Positions 26,681-34,279 of a stretch of 57,727 nucleotides of DNA are shown here, one piece after another (the stretch's first letter is position 1; the number at the start of each line of letters is the position of its first letter). A program made the position numbers and the translations under genes. Source of the DNA: Spirosoma endophyticum. GTDB taxonomy: Bacteria; Bacteroidota; Bacteroidia; Cytophagales; Spirosomataceae. The DNA lies in assembly GCF_900112365.1 (NCBI RefSeq), contig NZ_FOLQ01000026.1, positions 1 through 57,727 on the forward strand. The letters run 5' to 3'. Below the pieces are notes generated by a model. The model ran no database searches. It worked only from the letters and a program-made list of their open reading frames with translations, and was not told where the DNA came from.

Positions 26681-27526
26681 CTAGTATAAAAGTTCTGACT
26701 CTTCGGCAGTAACGGGAGAGGCTAATGCCTGAATGGCCTGCCGCAGGAAACCGGGCAAAATTACCGATTCAGTCAGGGCAATTTTGGTTGGATCTTGTAG
26801 ATACGCCACCATGTCGTCATACTTTTCCTGACCGAAATTCCTGACAATGTGGTCTCGCTTTTCCTGCGTCATAAAGTAACGTAGCATGCCCTGATTGTCG
26901 GCTTCGGGGTGAAACTGCGTGCCAATAATTTCAGGAGAAAAGCGCATCGCCATAATGGCCCGGTCGAGGGCTACATGCGGCCGGATTTTCTCCAGACACA
27001 AAATGGATGCACCCATAGCCTCCATACGTTCAACGGTGGGTTCCGTGATCTGATAACTCCGCGAATCAACGGCATAGAAAGGGTCTGGCAAGCCTTGAAG
27101 AAGGGGTTCCGAATAGCCTTCGTCCGTTTTATGGACCGGAAAAATTCCGAAGGAAGTCGATCTCCGCAAGCTCAACGTACCCAAATCCAGATGCCGGACA
27201 ACTAACTGGAACGAGTGGCAGATCAGGAAGACAAATTTCTTACGTTCGTTATGGCGGTTCCAGTCGAAAAGCTGATCGATCAACTCGAAATAGCGTTGTT
27301 CCCATTCGTCGGATGAAGCCATCGGACTGCCGGGACCTCCCGAGGAAATATAAACGTCGTAGTCTAAATCAGGAACTTCATTGTTGGCACGAACATTAAA
27401 TACGTCGAACGACAGTTCAGCGTGATCATTGCCCTGTACGTTCCGAATCAACTGTATAATACAGCGCATGCCTTCGTTGGCATGCCCGTTGTTCATATCC
27501 AGAACGGCAATTTTTAGTAAGCTCAT
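26681..27526 (-). CDS. Class I glutamine amidotransferase domain protein
   Basis: 281 residues. Catalytic triad visible: nucleophile Cys in FVFLICHSFQLV (about residue 103), and His/Glu in IGTQFHPEAD (about residue 210). The oxyanion glycines lie in ISSGGPGSP. Family members release ammonia from glutamine for a partner amidation or act as hydrolases on gamma-glutamyl compounds. No synthetase domain is fused, so a partner is needed; the neighbours are a GCS2 ligase and an ATP-grasp-like protein. The C-terminal 60 residues after the His-Glu pair are unusual for a plain GATase (DDMVAYLQDPTKIALTE, GFLRQAIQAL). Separated from the GCS2 gene by a palindrome. Confidence 0.85.
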   Translation of the reverse strand: MSLLKIAVLDMNNGHANEGMRCIIQLIRNVQGNDHAELSFDVFNVRANNEVPDLDYDVYISSGGPGSPMASSDEWEQRYFELIDQLFDWNRHNERKKFVFLICHSFQLVVRHLDLGTLSLRRSTSFGIFPVHKTDEGYSEPLLQGLPDPFYAVDSRSYQITEPTVERMEAMGASILCLEKIRPHVALDRAIMAMRFSPEIIGTQFHPEADNQGMLRYFMTQEKRDHIVRNFGQEKYDDMVAYLQDPTKIALTESVILPGFLRQAIQALASPVTAEESELLY

Positions 27527-27531
27527 AGAGT

Positions 27532-27591
27532 GTAGAGCGGCTGGGGAGCCGCGGATAATTAATAGAAATAGCGGCTTCTCAGCCGCTCTAC
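27532..27591. repeat. Inverted repeat between GATase and GCS2 genes
   Basis: Arms 27532-27552 and 27571-27591 pair at 19 of 21 positions; GC-rich inner part GAGCGGCT. Loop 18 nt. It sits in the 71-bp gap of the operon. Confidence 0.7.
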
Positions 27592-27597
27592 TTTTAA

Positions 27598-28698
27598 CTA
27601 TACGATACCGAAAGAAGTTTCCTCGATAATGTAATCCATGACACGTTTTAAATCGTTGTGCTGCTGGAATACAGCTAATTGACGATCGGCACCGGTACCC
27701 ATTTCCAGAATTTTCAGTACGTATTCACACTCGGCACGGCTATCGAGTTCGTCCACTACGTCATCAATGAAACTGAGTAGTTCCAGAATCAACTGGTGTG
27801 TCGGTACTTCCTCTTCTTTACCGAAATCGATCAGTTTTCCTTCAATACCGTAGCGAGCCGCCCGCCACTTGTTTTCGTTGATAAGAATACGTCGGTAGGG
27901 GCGGAAATTCAGATTCTGCTTATGTAATTTATAAATTTTCGCGACCAACGCCTGCATGATGGCAGCCAGACAAATCGTCTCGTCTACACGCATGGGCACG
28001 TCACAAATGCGGAACTCAATCGTGTCGAAGAAAGGGTGCAGTCGAATGTCCCACCAGATTTTTTTTCCGTTATCAATACAGCCAGTTTTGACCAGCAAAT
28101 TGATGTATTCATCATATTCATTGGCCGACGAAAAGAAGTCAGGAATACCAGTGCGTGGAAATTTATCGAATACCTTCGAGCGATACGATTTGAATCCTGT
28201 ATTGCGACCCCGCCAGAACGGCGAATTAGTAGAAAGGGCGTAAATATGGGGCAGGAAATACCGCACGGCGTTCATGATCTGAACGCCCTCGTTGCGATTT
28301 TCAATGCCAACGTGTACATGTAAACCAAAAATCAGGTTCGAGCGAGCTACATCACGCAACTCTTCAATGAGCTGATCATACCGTTCGTTGGGCGTAATCA
28401 ACTGATCCTGCCAATCGGAGAAGGGGTGCGTACCGGCAGCGGCAATCTTCAGATTCTGCTTCTCGGCCAGTTCAATGATCATCTTGCGGAGGTACGTAAC
28501 CTCTTGGCGTGCTTCGTGGATGTTATGGCAGATGTTTGTACCCACTTCCACAACAGCCTGGTGCATTTCGGCCTTTACACGTTCGTGAAGGACAATTTGA
28601 CCCCCATCAACGATCTTGGACATGTGCGAACGTAGCTCGCCCGTGTTTGGGTCAATAGTCTGAAACTCTTCTTCTATACCAAGGGTGAAAACGGGCAT
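27598..28698 (-). CDS. Carboxylate-amine ligase, glutamate-cysteine ligase 2 (YbdK) family
   Basis: 366 residues, full length for GCS2/YbdK. N-terminal LGIEEEFQTIDPNTGEL is the family signature (Mg-binding glutamates); further motifs are EVGTNICHNI, AAGTHPFSDW, FGLHVHVGI, and IEFRICDVPMRVDETI. The enzyme uses ATP to join an amine to a carboxylate; YbdK has weak glutamate-cysteine ligase activity, and true substrates are often unknown. First gene of a three-gene leftward cassette with GATase and ATP-grasp-like proteins. Glutathione synthase is not visible here. The 225-bp gap to 28923 upstream has no promoter I can support. Confidence 0.92.
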   Translation of the reverse strand: MPVFTLGIEEEFQTIDPNTGELRSHMSKIVDGGQIVLHERVKAEMHQAVVEVGTNICHNIHEARQEVTYLRKMIIELAEKQNLKIAAAGTHPFSDWQDQLITPNERYDQLIEELRDVARSNLIFGLHVHVGIENRNEGVQIMNAVRYFLPHIYALSTNSPFWRGRNTGFKSYRSKVFDKFPRTGIPDFFSSANEYDEYINLLVKTGCIDNGKKIWWDIRLHPFFDTIEFRICDVPMRVDETICLAAIMQALVAKIYKLHKQNLNFRPYRRILINENKWRAARYGIEGKLIDFGKEEEVPTHQLILELLSFIDDVVDELDSRAECEYVLKILEMGTGADRQLAVFQQHNDLKRVMDYIIEETSFGIV

Positions 28699-28923
28699 CG
28701 GCGTTCTAAGTTAGATAAGTGCGGGTTCGTATTAGTTGATAAACGAAAGGGGAATATACTTGTTTTTGGCTTGGCGCACTACGGGTTGCCCAGGTAAGTA
28801 ACTTTTTTTGTTGGTTGGACCGAAACGAATTTGATTACTCAGGTGATTGGAGGAGGCATTAAATCAGACCAATGGAAACAATCATTACCAGAAAGAACGT
28901 CACTTATGAGAAGGGTAATTGCT

Positions 28924-29391
28924 TCAGAACAAGGGAATTAATTTATACGTCTTATCAAGCGCGTATCGCACCGTATCGTCGGTCTTTACGTTGCCATTCG
29001 TTGCTTTGACGTATGTTTTTGAATAATAATAGTCTTGTGGATCTCGCCATCTGTTCGTGATTTGCAACGTAGTAAGCGAATCCAGTTTCATGTAATAGTC
29101 AGCCGAGTCTCCATACGCTTTGGCGTTTGCTCCAGCGGTCTGCTGAAGACGTATGAAAGACGCTATCTTTTTAGTGTAATACTCCTTACTCATTGAGTCG
29201 ATCCGCCCTGCACCGATCATGTCAAAGTCGGTTGTTTTCAATGCATCGATCGTCAGTTCCTTCTGCTCTTTATCGGCTTTACGTTCCATATAGTGACGAA
29301 TACTATCGTCGATTTTTCCGCAAACCTTCTCTTTATAAGGCTTGCAGGAAAACAGGGTAAAGAAAAAAGAGGTAAGCAAAATATACTTCAT
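28924..29391 (-). CDS. Small lipoprotein, unknown function
   Basis: 155 residues from the Met at 29391; a longer frame to 29481 adds a residue run without signal character. Signal MKYILLTSFFFTLFSC has a lipobox-like FTLFSC with Cys at residue 16. The mature part is helical, with a long charged segment (YMERKADKEQKELTIDALKTT) and an ending DDTVRYALDKTYKLIPLF. No family recognised. Single gene. Confidence 0.65.
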   Translation of the reverse strand: MKYILLTSFFFTLFSCKPYKEKVCGKIDDSIRHYMERKADKEQKELTIDALKTTDFDMIGAGRIDSMSKEYYTKKIASFIRLQQTAGANAKAYGDSADYYMKLDSLTTLQITNRWRDPQDYYYSKTYVKATNGNVKTDDTVRYALDKTYKLIPLF

Positions 29392-29592
29392 AATAGTCTG
29401 TGAATCAGTAAGCCGATTTGCGTGTTGAAATGATTTGAAACAGATAAATGTAGCGAAAATCCAGTACGGCGAATTGTACAATGGATTGGTAAAGCGCAGG
29501 GTGAAAAGGACATTTCTTCACATCCAAATGCTCATCAAATGAGAGAATAAATACCTTTAAAGGGTACAACTATGGGGTAAGGTACAGTTTTT

Positions 29593-29623
29593 TTGTGAAC
29601 CGGATGCCGCTAGTATAGTTTTC
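29593..29623 (+). promoter_or_regulatory. Predicted promoter for the 85-residue membrane protein
   Basis: TTG (29593-29595), 20-nt spacer, TAGTTTTC (29616-29623): seven of eight positions of the -7 consensus and an exact TTG. Start near 29630 gives a 26-nt leader to ATG 29656. Confidence 0.6.
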
Positions 29624-29655
29624 TCTGAAGAATAAGAAATCAAACTATAAGCACA

Positions 29656-29913
29656 ATGAGAACACAACGTGAAAAAAAACTGATTACCAAATATTGGCTG
29701 TTTGGTGGGGGAGGGGCCATGCTGCTGGGAAGCGGACTGGCTGTATTGCTGCATGGTTCGAAACTCAAAGAAATTAATGCTGATTCCTGGTTCTGGGTGA
29801 GTACAGGCGGGTTTTCCTTAATTATGTCGGGCTTGAGTTTTATTGGCGATGCCAACCGTTTTCGTACATTGGCTGACGTATTACAGGAGTTGGATAACCG
29901 CGCCCGACTGTAA
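29656..29913 (+). CDS. Small two-helix membrane protein
   Basis: 85 residues. N-terminal basic segment MRTQREKKLITKYW, then two transmembrane segments (about residues 15-32 and 46-62), the loop HGSKLKEINADSW between them, and a short acidic/basic C terminus (LADVLQELDNRARL). No family recognised. A well-placed promoter and a terminator immediately downstream support it as a real monocistronic gene. Confidence 0.65.
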   Translation: MRTQREKKLITKYWLFGGGGAMLLGSGLAVLLHGSKLKEINADSWFWVSTGGFSLIMSGLSFIGDANRFRTLADVLQELDNRARL

Positions 29914-29957
29914 CGTAGTGCTGATACTACGGCTGTTCAGTTAAGCTGGCATTACAT

Positions 29958-29985
29958 AGTGAGCACCGATAGCTCACTTTTTTTG
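29958..29985 (+). terminator. Intrinsic terminator after the 85-residue gene
   Basis: Perfect 7-bp stem AGTGAGC/GCTCACT with a 7-nt loop, followed by a run of seven T. Stands 44 bp after the stop at 29913. Confidence 0.85.
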
Positions 29986-30273
29986 TTCCCAAACGCAGAT
30001 AGATTTGACCGACTGAACAACATAGAGGATGACAGCAAAACAGGATTGATAAGCTAACTCATGCTAGCTACGTATTGCTGTTACAATAGCTTAAGTATTC
30101 AAGTCTTTTCCTGGTAAAAATGAGCGTATTATTGTTTAGATCTGTGACTCACCCGACTTGTTATTGTCTATATCTCTAAGCTCATTCGCTTTGCGTCAGG
30201 GAGCCCAGGCGCGTATGTTCGATGACTAGTATAAGCACTACAAAAAACGATTTTATAAGGATCAAGTGTAGCG
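29986..30273. other. Gap before the ECF sigma operon
   Basis: No open frame worth calling. One weak plus-strand promoter candidate: TTG (30164-30166), 19-nt spacer, TCGCTTTG (30186-30193), one mismatch in the -7 box. Upstream sequence is otherwise without recognisable structure. Confidence 0.35.
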
Positions 30274-30414
30274 ATGGCCCGGCAAAACACTCCAGACTTA
30301 TTGACAGGAATTTACCGGACAGCACTCATTAGTCAACGCAACAACACGAGTATAGTCAGGATATTTGACACTTTCAACCGTCTGACATCGGGCCAGCAGG
30401 GTGGAAAACCCTAA
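30274..30414 (+). CDS. Possible 46-residue small ORF upstream of the sigma factor
   Basis: ATG 30274 to TAA 30412-30414, ending 12 bp before the sigma ATG. An AAGGAT purine stretch lies about 12 bp ahead of the ATG. The product is basic and polar (MARQNTPDLLTGIY at the start, LTSGQQGGKP at the end) with no signal or helix. No family recognised. It could be a leader peptide or chance. Confidence 0.25.
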   Translation: MARQNTPDLLTGIYRTALISQRNNTSIVRIFDTFNRLTSGQQGGKP

Positions 30415-30426
30415 TGGAATCTCCAA

Positions 30427-30978
30427 ATGGCTGAATTGCCCAAACGAAATATAATCGAGACAGTTAAGCAGTACGGAAATCGGCTGTCGCGGTTTATTCG
30501 TGGACAAGTAAAATCAGACGAAGATGCCGAAGATATTTTGCAGGACGTTTGGTTCCAGCTCAGTAAAGTAGTGGATCTCGACGGCATCGAAAGTATGAGC
30601 GGGTGGCTTTTTCAGGTGGCGAAAAATCGAATAACCGATACGTATCGCAAGAAAAAGGAAGACAGCCTTTCCGATTTGATGATCGAAGATGAAGAAGGCG
30701 AAACGCGCTTTCGGGATATTCTGATGTCGGATGCCGAAACGCCGGAAGATCAGTTTTTTAAGGATATTTTTTGGGAAGAACTGATGCGTGCGCTGGATGA
30801 ATTACCTGAAAATCAACGAACGGTTTTTGTTCAGAATGAACTGGACGATCTAACCTTGCAGGAAATTGCCGACCAGACCGGCGAGAATCTAAAAACTATC
30901 ATTTCCCGAAAACGATACGCTGTTCAGCATTTGCGCAGGCGATTACAAAATTTGTACGACGAACTCGATAAACTATAA
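30427..30978 (+). CDS. ECF-type RNA polymerase sigma factor
   Basis: 183 residues. Region 2 with EDAEDILQDVWFQL (sigma-70 region 2.2) and SGWLFQVAKNRITDTYRKKK; region 4 with LPENQRTVFVQNELDDLTLQEIADQTGENLKTIISRKRYAVQHLRRRL, where the helix-turn-helix is visible. No anti-sigma gene of the usual FecR/RseA type follows. Instead the gene 4 bp downstream encodes a small membrane protein, which could take that role. Later genes are two further small envelope proteins. Confidence 0.92.
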   Translation: MAELPKRNIIETVKQYGNRLSRFIRGQVKSDEDAEDILQDVWFQLSKVVDLDGIESMSGWLFQVAKNRITDTYRKKKEDSLSDLMIEDEEGETRFRDILMSDAETPEDQFFKDIFWEELMRALDELPENQRTVFVQNELDDLTLQEIADQTGENLKTIISRKRYAVQHLRRRLQNLYDELDKL

Positions 30979-30982
30979 CGCT

Positions 30983-31312
30983 ATGAGAAATTCCTACGGT
31001 CGAAGACGATTCTTCTTCCCGTTTTTTATCCTGATGGCATTGTTTGCCTTTTCGTTTGCGGTGTATTGGCTGTGGAACAACGTATTGGTGGCGGTCGTAC
31101 CGGTCAAGGCTGTAACGTTCTGGCAAGCGATGGGTTTACTGATCCTGTCGCGAATTCTGTTGGGCGGTTTTAAAGCGGGCGGACCCGCTGGCCGTCCAAA
31201 TTTTGGGGGACCAGGGAGACCGCCCTGGCGGGAAAAATGGCGTCAGATGAGCGAAGAGGAACGGGCGAAGTTTAAAAATGAATGGCGCCGACGGGGTGGT
31301 GATAATTCTTAG
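30983..31312 (+). CDS. Small membrane protein with RQMSEEE motif, sigma-factor partner candidate
   Basis: 109 residues. Basic N terminus (MRNSYGRRRFFFPF), two transmembrane segments (about 10-32 and 43-62), a Gly/Pro/Arg linker (AGGPAGRPNFGGPGRPPW), then a charged helix WRQMSEEERAKFKNEW. It starts 4 bp after the sigma gene, so the two are cotranslated. The tail motif recurs in the protein at 31497. No named family. An anti-sigma or sensor role is inferred from position only. Confidence 0.65.
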   Translation: MRNSYGRRRFFFPFFILMALFAFSFAVYWLWNNVLVAVVPVKAVTFWQAMGLLILSRILLGGFKAGGPAGRPNFGGPGRPPWREKWRQMSEEERAKFKNEWRRRGGDNS

Positions 31313-31344
31313 TCATTGACTTTCTGAAACTTATAGCCAATCCA

Positions 31345-31377
31345 AACCTCATGGGCCTTGTCCCGTGAGGTTTTTTT
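31345..31377 (+). terminator. Terminator after the first small membrane protein
   Basis: Stem AACCTCATGGG with CCCGTGAGGTT (10 of 11 plus one wobble), 6-nt loop, then seven T. It separates the sigma operon from the next two genes, so these need their own promoter. Confidence 0.85.
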
Positions 31378-31410
31378 GTGAAATGCTACGTGTAGTGAAG
31401 ACGCGCACAG

Positions 31411-31424
31411 ATTTTTCGAAAAAT
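31411..31424. promoter_or_regulatory. Palindrome ATTTTTCGAAAAAT upstream of 31497
   Basis: A 14-nt perfect palindrome 73 bp ahead of the next start. No TAnnTTTG promoter is present in 31378-31496, which would fit use of an alternative sigma factor, possibly the one encoded just upstream. Candidate operator only. Confidence 0.25.
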
Positions 31425-31496
31425 TTTCGCTATTCGTAAAGTAATTTTTCCGCTTGCCCGTCATCCTTTATAGAACAACAGTAAACTATAAAGACA

Positions 31497-31820
31497 ATGA
31501 ACAACAATCTTTTAAGATCCATTTTAGCCGGTCTGCTTCTGGGTGTCGCTTTATTCGTCATGCCCTTTTTTCTTATCCGATTGGTCTTCTTCTTCGTGAT
31601 CATCGGCGTCCTGTTCCGGCTTTTCGGGGGTGGACGCTTCCGGGGCCGCTGGGGTCGTGGCCGGAGATTCGGCTACATGCCCGCTTTTGCTGACCGAATT
31701 CGCCAGATGAGTGACGAAGAGTACACCACTTTCAAGCAACGGTACGATCAGGGCCCTGGCCAAACGGGCGGTGCACAGAAACCGACTGAAACTACCGACA
31801 CAACTAAACAACAGAACTAA
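31497..31820 (+). CDS. Small membrane protein with RQMSDEE motif
   Basis: 107 residues. Hydrophobic hairpin (about residues 8-43, ILAGLLLGVALFVMPFFLI then VFFFVIIGVLF), a Gly/Arg linker (FGGGRFRGRWGRGRRFG), a helix DRIRQMSDEEYTTFKQRYD, and a Thr/Gln-rich tail. Architecture and helix motif match the 30983 protein, so the two look like diverged copies. Its stop overlaps the next start (TAATG). Confidence 0.6.
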   Translation: MNNNLLRSILAGLLLGVALFVMPFFLIRLVFFFVIIGVLFRLFGGGRFRGRWGRGRRFGYMPAFADRIRQMSDEEYTTFKQRYDQGPGQTGGAQKPTETTDTTKQQN

Positions 31821-32047
31821 TGAGAAGACGCTTAAACCCCTGGGTCGTGGTTCTTACGGCGGCCCTTACCTTCGGTAGCCTGATGGCTTTCGTTGGTCCC
31901 CGTTCCTTCGGACATCACCGTGGCTATTGGGGCCACAGACACGGTTATTATCATGGTTACGGCCATAATCGGGATGGTGCATACGACGGTGATGGTCCGC
32001 ATGGCAGGAGGCTGGTGCCCCAATCCGATTCGGCTGACAGTCAATAA
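31820..32047 (+). CDS. Small His/Gly/Tyr-rich envelope protein
   Basis: 75 residues. One hydrophobic N-terminal segment (LNPWVVVLTAALTFGSLMAFVG), then a strongly histidine-rich stretch (HHRGYWGHRHGYYHGYGH) that could bind metal ions. It begins in a TAATG overlap with the previous gene, so cotranslation is clear. No family recognised. Followed by a strong terminator. The His-rich region and the neighbouring ECF sigma suggest a metal-linked envelope response; this is inference. Confidence 0.6.
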   Translation: MRRRLNPWVVVLTAALTFGSLMAFVGPRSFGHHRGYWGHRHGYYHGYGHNRDGAYDGDGPHGRRLVPQSDSADSQ

Positions 32048-32067
32048 TACTAGCTTAGTCATAATTT

Positions 32068-32121
32068 GATAATACAAAAGAAGGCGATCCAATACGTTGG
32101 GTTGCCTTCTTTTGTATTATC
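32068..32121 (+). terminator. Long hairpin terminator after the His-rich gene
   Basis: Perfect 18-bp stem GATAATACAAAAGAAGGC (32068-32085) with 32104-32121, with a further CCAA/TTGG stem in the 18-nt loop. T-rich descending arm. Confidence 0.75.
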
Positions 32122-32193
32122 TGTGAATATCGATTTGCAAGTAGACAAACTTCATTTCCGCTCTTTAAAAAGACGTATCGATAATTAGTAATC

Positions 32194-33102
32194 ATGCGAA
32201 ACCAAATCTTTCTGGTGAAGACCGCCGTGCTGTTGTTTATGGTTGGCTCTGTGCAGTCCTTGAATGGGCAGGCATTGCATCAATTACCCATAAAGACGGT
32301 TCAGAATCTACACGCATTTTTCAAATGGTCTGCTCAGAAAAAACCTATTATCAGCGGGCATCGGGGCGGAATAGTCAAAGGGTTTCCCGAAAATTCTATC
32401 GCTACGTTTGAAAATACGCTTAGGTACACCCCCGCTTTTTACGAAATTGATCCACGACTGACAGAAGACAGTGTGATCGTGCTGATGCACGACGAGACGT
32501 TGGACCGCACGACAACCGGACATGGAAAAGTGGGTGACTACACCTGGGCTGAGCTAAAAACGTTACGGCTGAAAGATGGCCAGGGGAACGTAACGGATCA
32601 TCGGATTCCGACGCTGACCGAAGCTATTGACTGGGCGCGTGGAAAAACCGTTTTAAATCTCGATAAAAAAGACGTGCCTTTTTCGATGATTACTGCCATC
32701 ATCAGGCAGCATAAAGCGGATGCTTTTGTGATGCTCACGGTACATACCGCCGAGCAGGCCCTTTACTATTACAAGGATAACAAAGATCGCATGTTCTCGG
32801 CTTTCGTGAAAACTCCGCAAGCCATGGCAGACTACGAAAAGGCGGGTATTCCCTGGGGACAAATGATTGCCTATATCGGGCCGGATATAAAGCCGGAAAA
32901 TCAGGAAATGTATCGGCTATTGCATGCGAAAGGTGTCATGTGTATGATTTCGGCGGCTCCAACCTACGACAAACTCGGTAGCAGCAACGAACGGGCAGCT
33001 GCCTATCGGGCTATTATTAAAGACGGAGCCAGTGTGCTGGAATCGGATTTACCAATCGACGTGGCCGAAGCATTACGTTCGTCAACCAGTACCAAACAGT
33101 AG
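32194..33102 (+). CDS. Secreted glycerophosphodiester phosphodiesterase family protein
   Basis: 302 residues. Signal-like N terminus (LLFMVGSVQSLNGQA). TIM-barrel GDPD features: SGHRGGIVKGFPENSIATFENTL (catalytic His and the HRG start), YEIDPRLTEDSVIVLMHDETLDRTTTG, LPIDV near the C terminus. It hydrolyses glycerophosphodiesters to glycerol-3-phosphate and alcohol; substrate details unknown. The Pro in EIDPR instead of Val is slightly unusual. Next to a second, distantly related GDPD gene 96 bp downstream. Confidence 0.88.
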   Translation: MRNQIFLVKTAVLLFMVGSVQSLNGQALHQLPIKTVQNLHAFFKWSAQKKPIISGHRGGIVKGFPENSIATFENTLRYTPAFYEIDPRLTEDSVIVLMHDETLDRTTTGHGKVGDYTWAELKTLRLKDGQGNVTDHRIPTLTEAIDWARGKTVLNLDKKDVPFSMITAIIRQHKADAFVMLTVHTAEQALYYYKDNKDRMFSAFVKTPQAMADYEKAGIPWGQMIAYIGPDIKPENQEMYRLLHAKGVMCMISAAPTYDKLGSSNERAAAYRAIIKDGASVLESDLPIDVAEALRSSTSTKQ

Positions 33103-33164
33103 GCGCGTGTATTAAGAAAGTTTTATCAATGTAATTGGCCGGTAAAGTGAGCGGTTCCGCCCCT

Positions 33165-33172
33165 TAACTTTG
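33165..33172 (+). promoter_or_regulatory. -7 element upstream of the second GDPD gene
   Basis: TAACTTTG, exact TAnnTTTG, 26 nt before ATG 33199. No well-placed TTG, so only half of the promoter is recognisable. Confidence 0.4.
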
Positions 33173-33198
33173 GCGAATGTAATTCTCCTGTTTTATTC

Positions 33199-34218
33199 AT
33201 GAAATCGATTACTATTCTAGCTGCCAGCCTTGTTACTGCCTTTTGGGGTATTGCACCTGCCTGGGCTCAATCTGCTTTTTCGCTCACAAATTATACGTAC
33301 ACGCCCACTAAATTAACCATCGGCACCCTACAGGCAGAAGAGACTGCCAGTCGCTACACGTTGCAGGGGCCAAATGCTAAATTATTCTCGCTGGATAAGA
33401 CGAATCAGCTTTCGATCAAAGCTGATGCCGCTCGTTCCGACAAACCCTGGTACGATATTGTGGTGGCCGGTGGCACGAAGCGAGATACGTTTCGGGTGGT
33501 GAATGATACGTTTATTCGTAATCAGGTGATTGCGCACCGGGGGGCCTGGAAGCAGTCGGGAACGAGCGAAAATTCGATCACTTCGTTACAAAATGCGGTC
33601 AAGTTAGGCTGCATGGGGAGCGAGTTCGACGTGCATATGTCGGCCGACTCGGTACTTTTTGTCAATCATGATGGGACGATTCAGGGGCTGGCGATTGAGA
33701 AAACGCCCGCTGCCGAACTGGCAAAAATCAAATTGAGTAATGGGGAAGCGTTTCCTACATTAGCCGCTTATTTGCAGGAAGGTATGAAGCAGACCAAAAC
33801 ACGCCTGATCCTGGAAATAAAAACCTCGACGTTGGGCAAAGAGCGGTCACTAGCGCTAACAGAGCGGGTCGTGAACATGGTACACCACCTGAAAGCTCAG
33901 GCATGGGTCGATTACATTGCCTTTGACTATGATGTCTGTAAAAAAGTAAAAAGCCTGAGTCCCGAGGCTGCCGTTACGTATCTGACCGGAGACAAATCAC
34001 CGGCTCAGTTAGCTGAAGATCACCTGAATGGACTTGACTACCACCTTAGCATCGTCAAGAAAAATGAAGCCTGGATTCGGGAAGCCCAGCAACTCAAACT
34101 CACCACGAACGTCTGGACAGTAAACAGCAAAGATGATTTAAGCTGGCTGTTGGGTCAGCATGTAGATTTTATCACGACGAATGAGCCTGAATTGCTATTA
34201 ACGATGGTACGTCAGTAG
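33199..34218 (+). CDS. Secreted glycerophosphodiester phosphodiesterase family protein with N-terminal extension
   Basis: 339 residues. Signal peptide MKSITILAASLVTAFWGIAPAWAQ. A domain of about 85 residues precedes the GDPD fold (YTPTKLTIGTLQAEETASRYTL), cadherin-like in appearance but not certain. GDPD core: VIAHRGAWKQSGTSENSI, GSEFDVHMSADSVLFVNHDGTIQGL, LILEIKT, and FITTNEPELLL. Sequence is only distantly like the neighbour at 32194, so this is not a recent tandem copy. The gene ends shortly before a strong bidirectional terminator. Confidence 0.88.
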   Translation: MKSITILAASLVTAFWGIAPAWAQSAFSLTNYTYTPTKLTIGTLQAEETASRYTLQGPNAKLFSLDKTNQLSIKADAARSDKPWYDIVVAGGTKRDTFRVVNDTFIRNQVIAHRGAWKQSGTSENSITSLQNAVKLGCMGSEFDVHMSADSVLFVNHDGTIQGLAIEKTPAAELAKIKLSNGEAFPTLAAYLQEGMKQTKTRLILEIKTSTLGKERSLALTERVVNMVHHLKAQAWVDYIAFDYDVCKKVKSLSPEAAVTYLTGDKSPAQLAEDHLNGLDYHLSIVKKNEAWIREAQQLKLTTNVWTVNSKDDLSWLLGQHVDFITTNEPELLLTMVRQ

Positions 34219-34224
34219 GAGGCT

Positions 34225-34261
34225 AGAGCCGTGCCACGGTTCCAACCCGTGGCACGGCTCT
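34225..34261. terminator. Bidirectional terminator between GDPD and the BatA-like operon
   Basis: Perfect 15-bp stem AGAGCCGTGCCACGG (34225-34239) with 34247-34261, loop 7 nt. A TTT follows on the plus side. Ends two convergent transcripts. Confidence 0.8.
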
Positions 34262-34279
34262 TTCATTAAAATCGTTCGT

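Noticed and set aside
32194..34218. Tandem duplication of a GDPD gene
   Set aside because: The two proteins share only family motifs, differ in N-terminal layout, and thus are not a recent copy pair.
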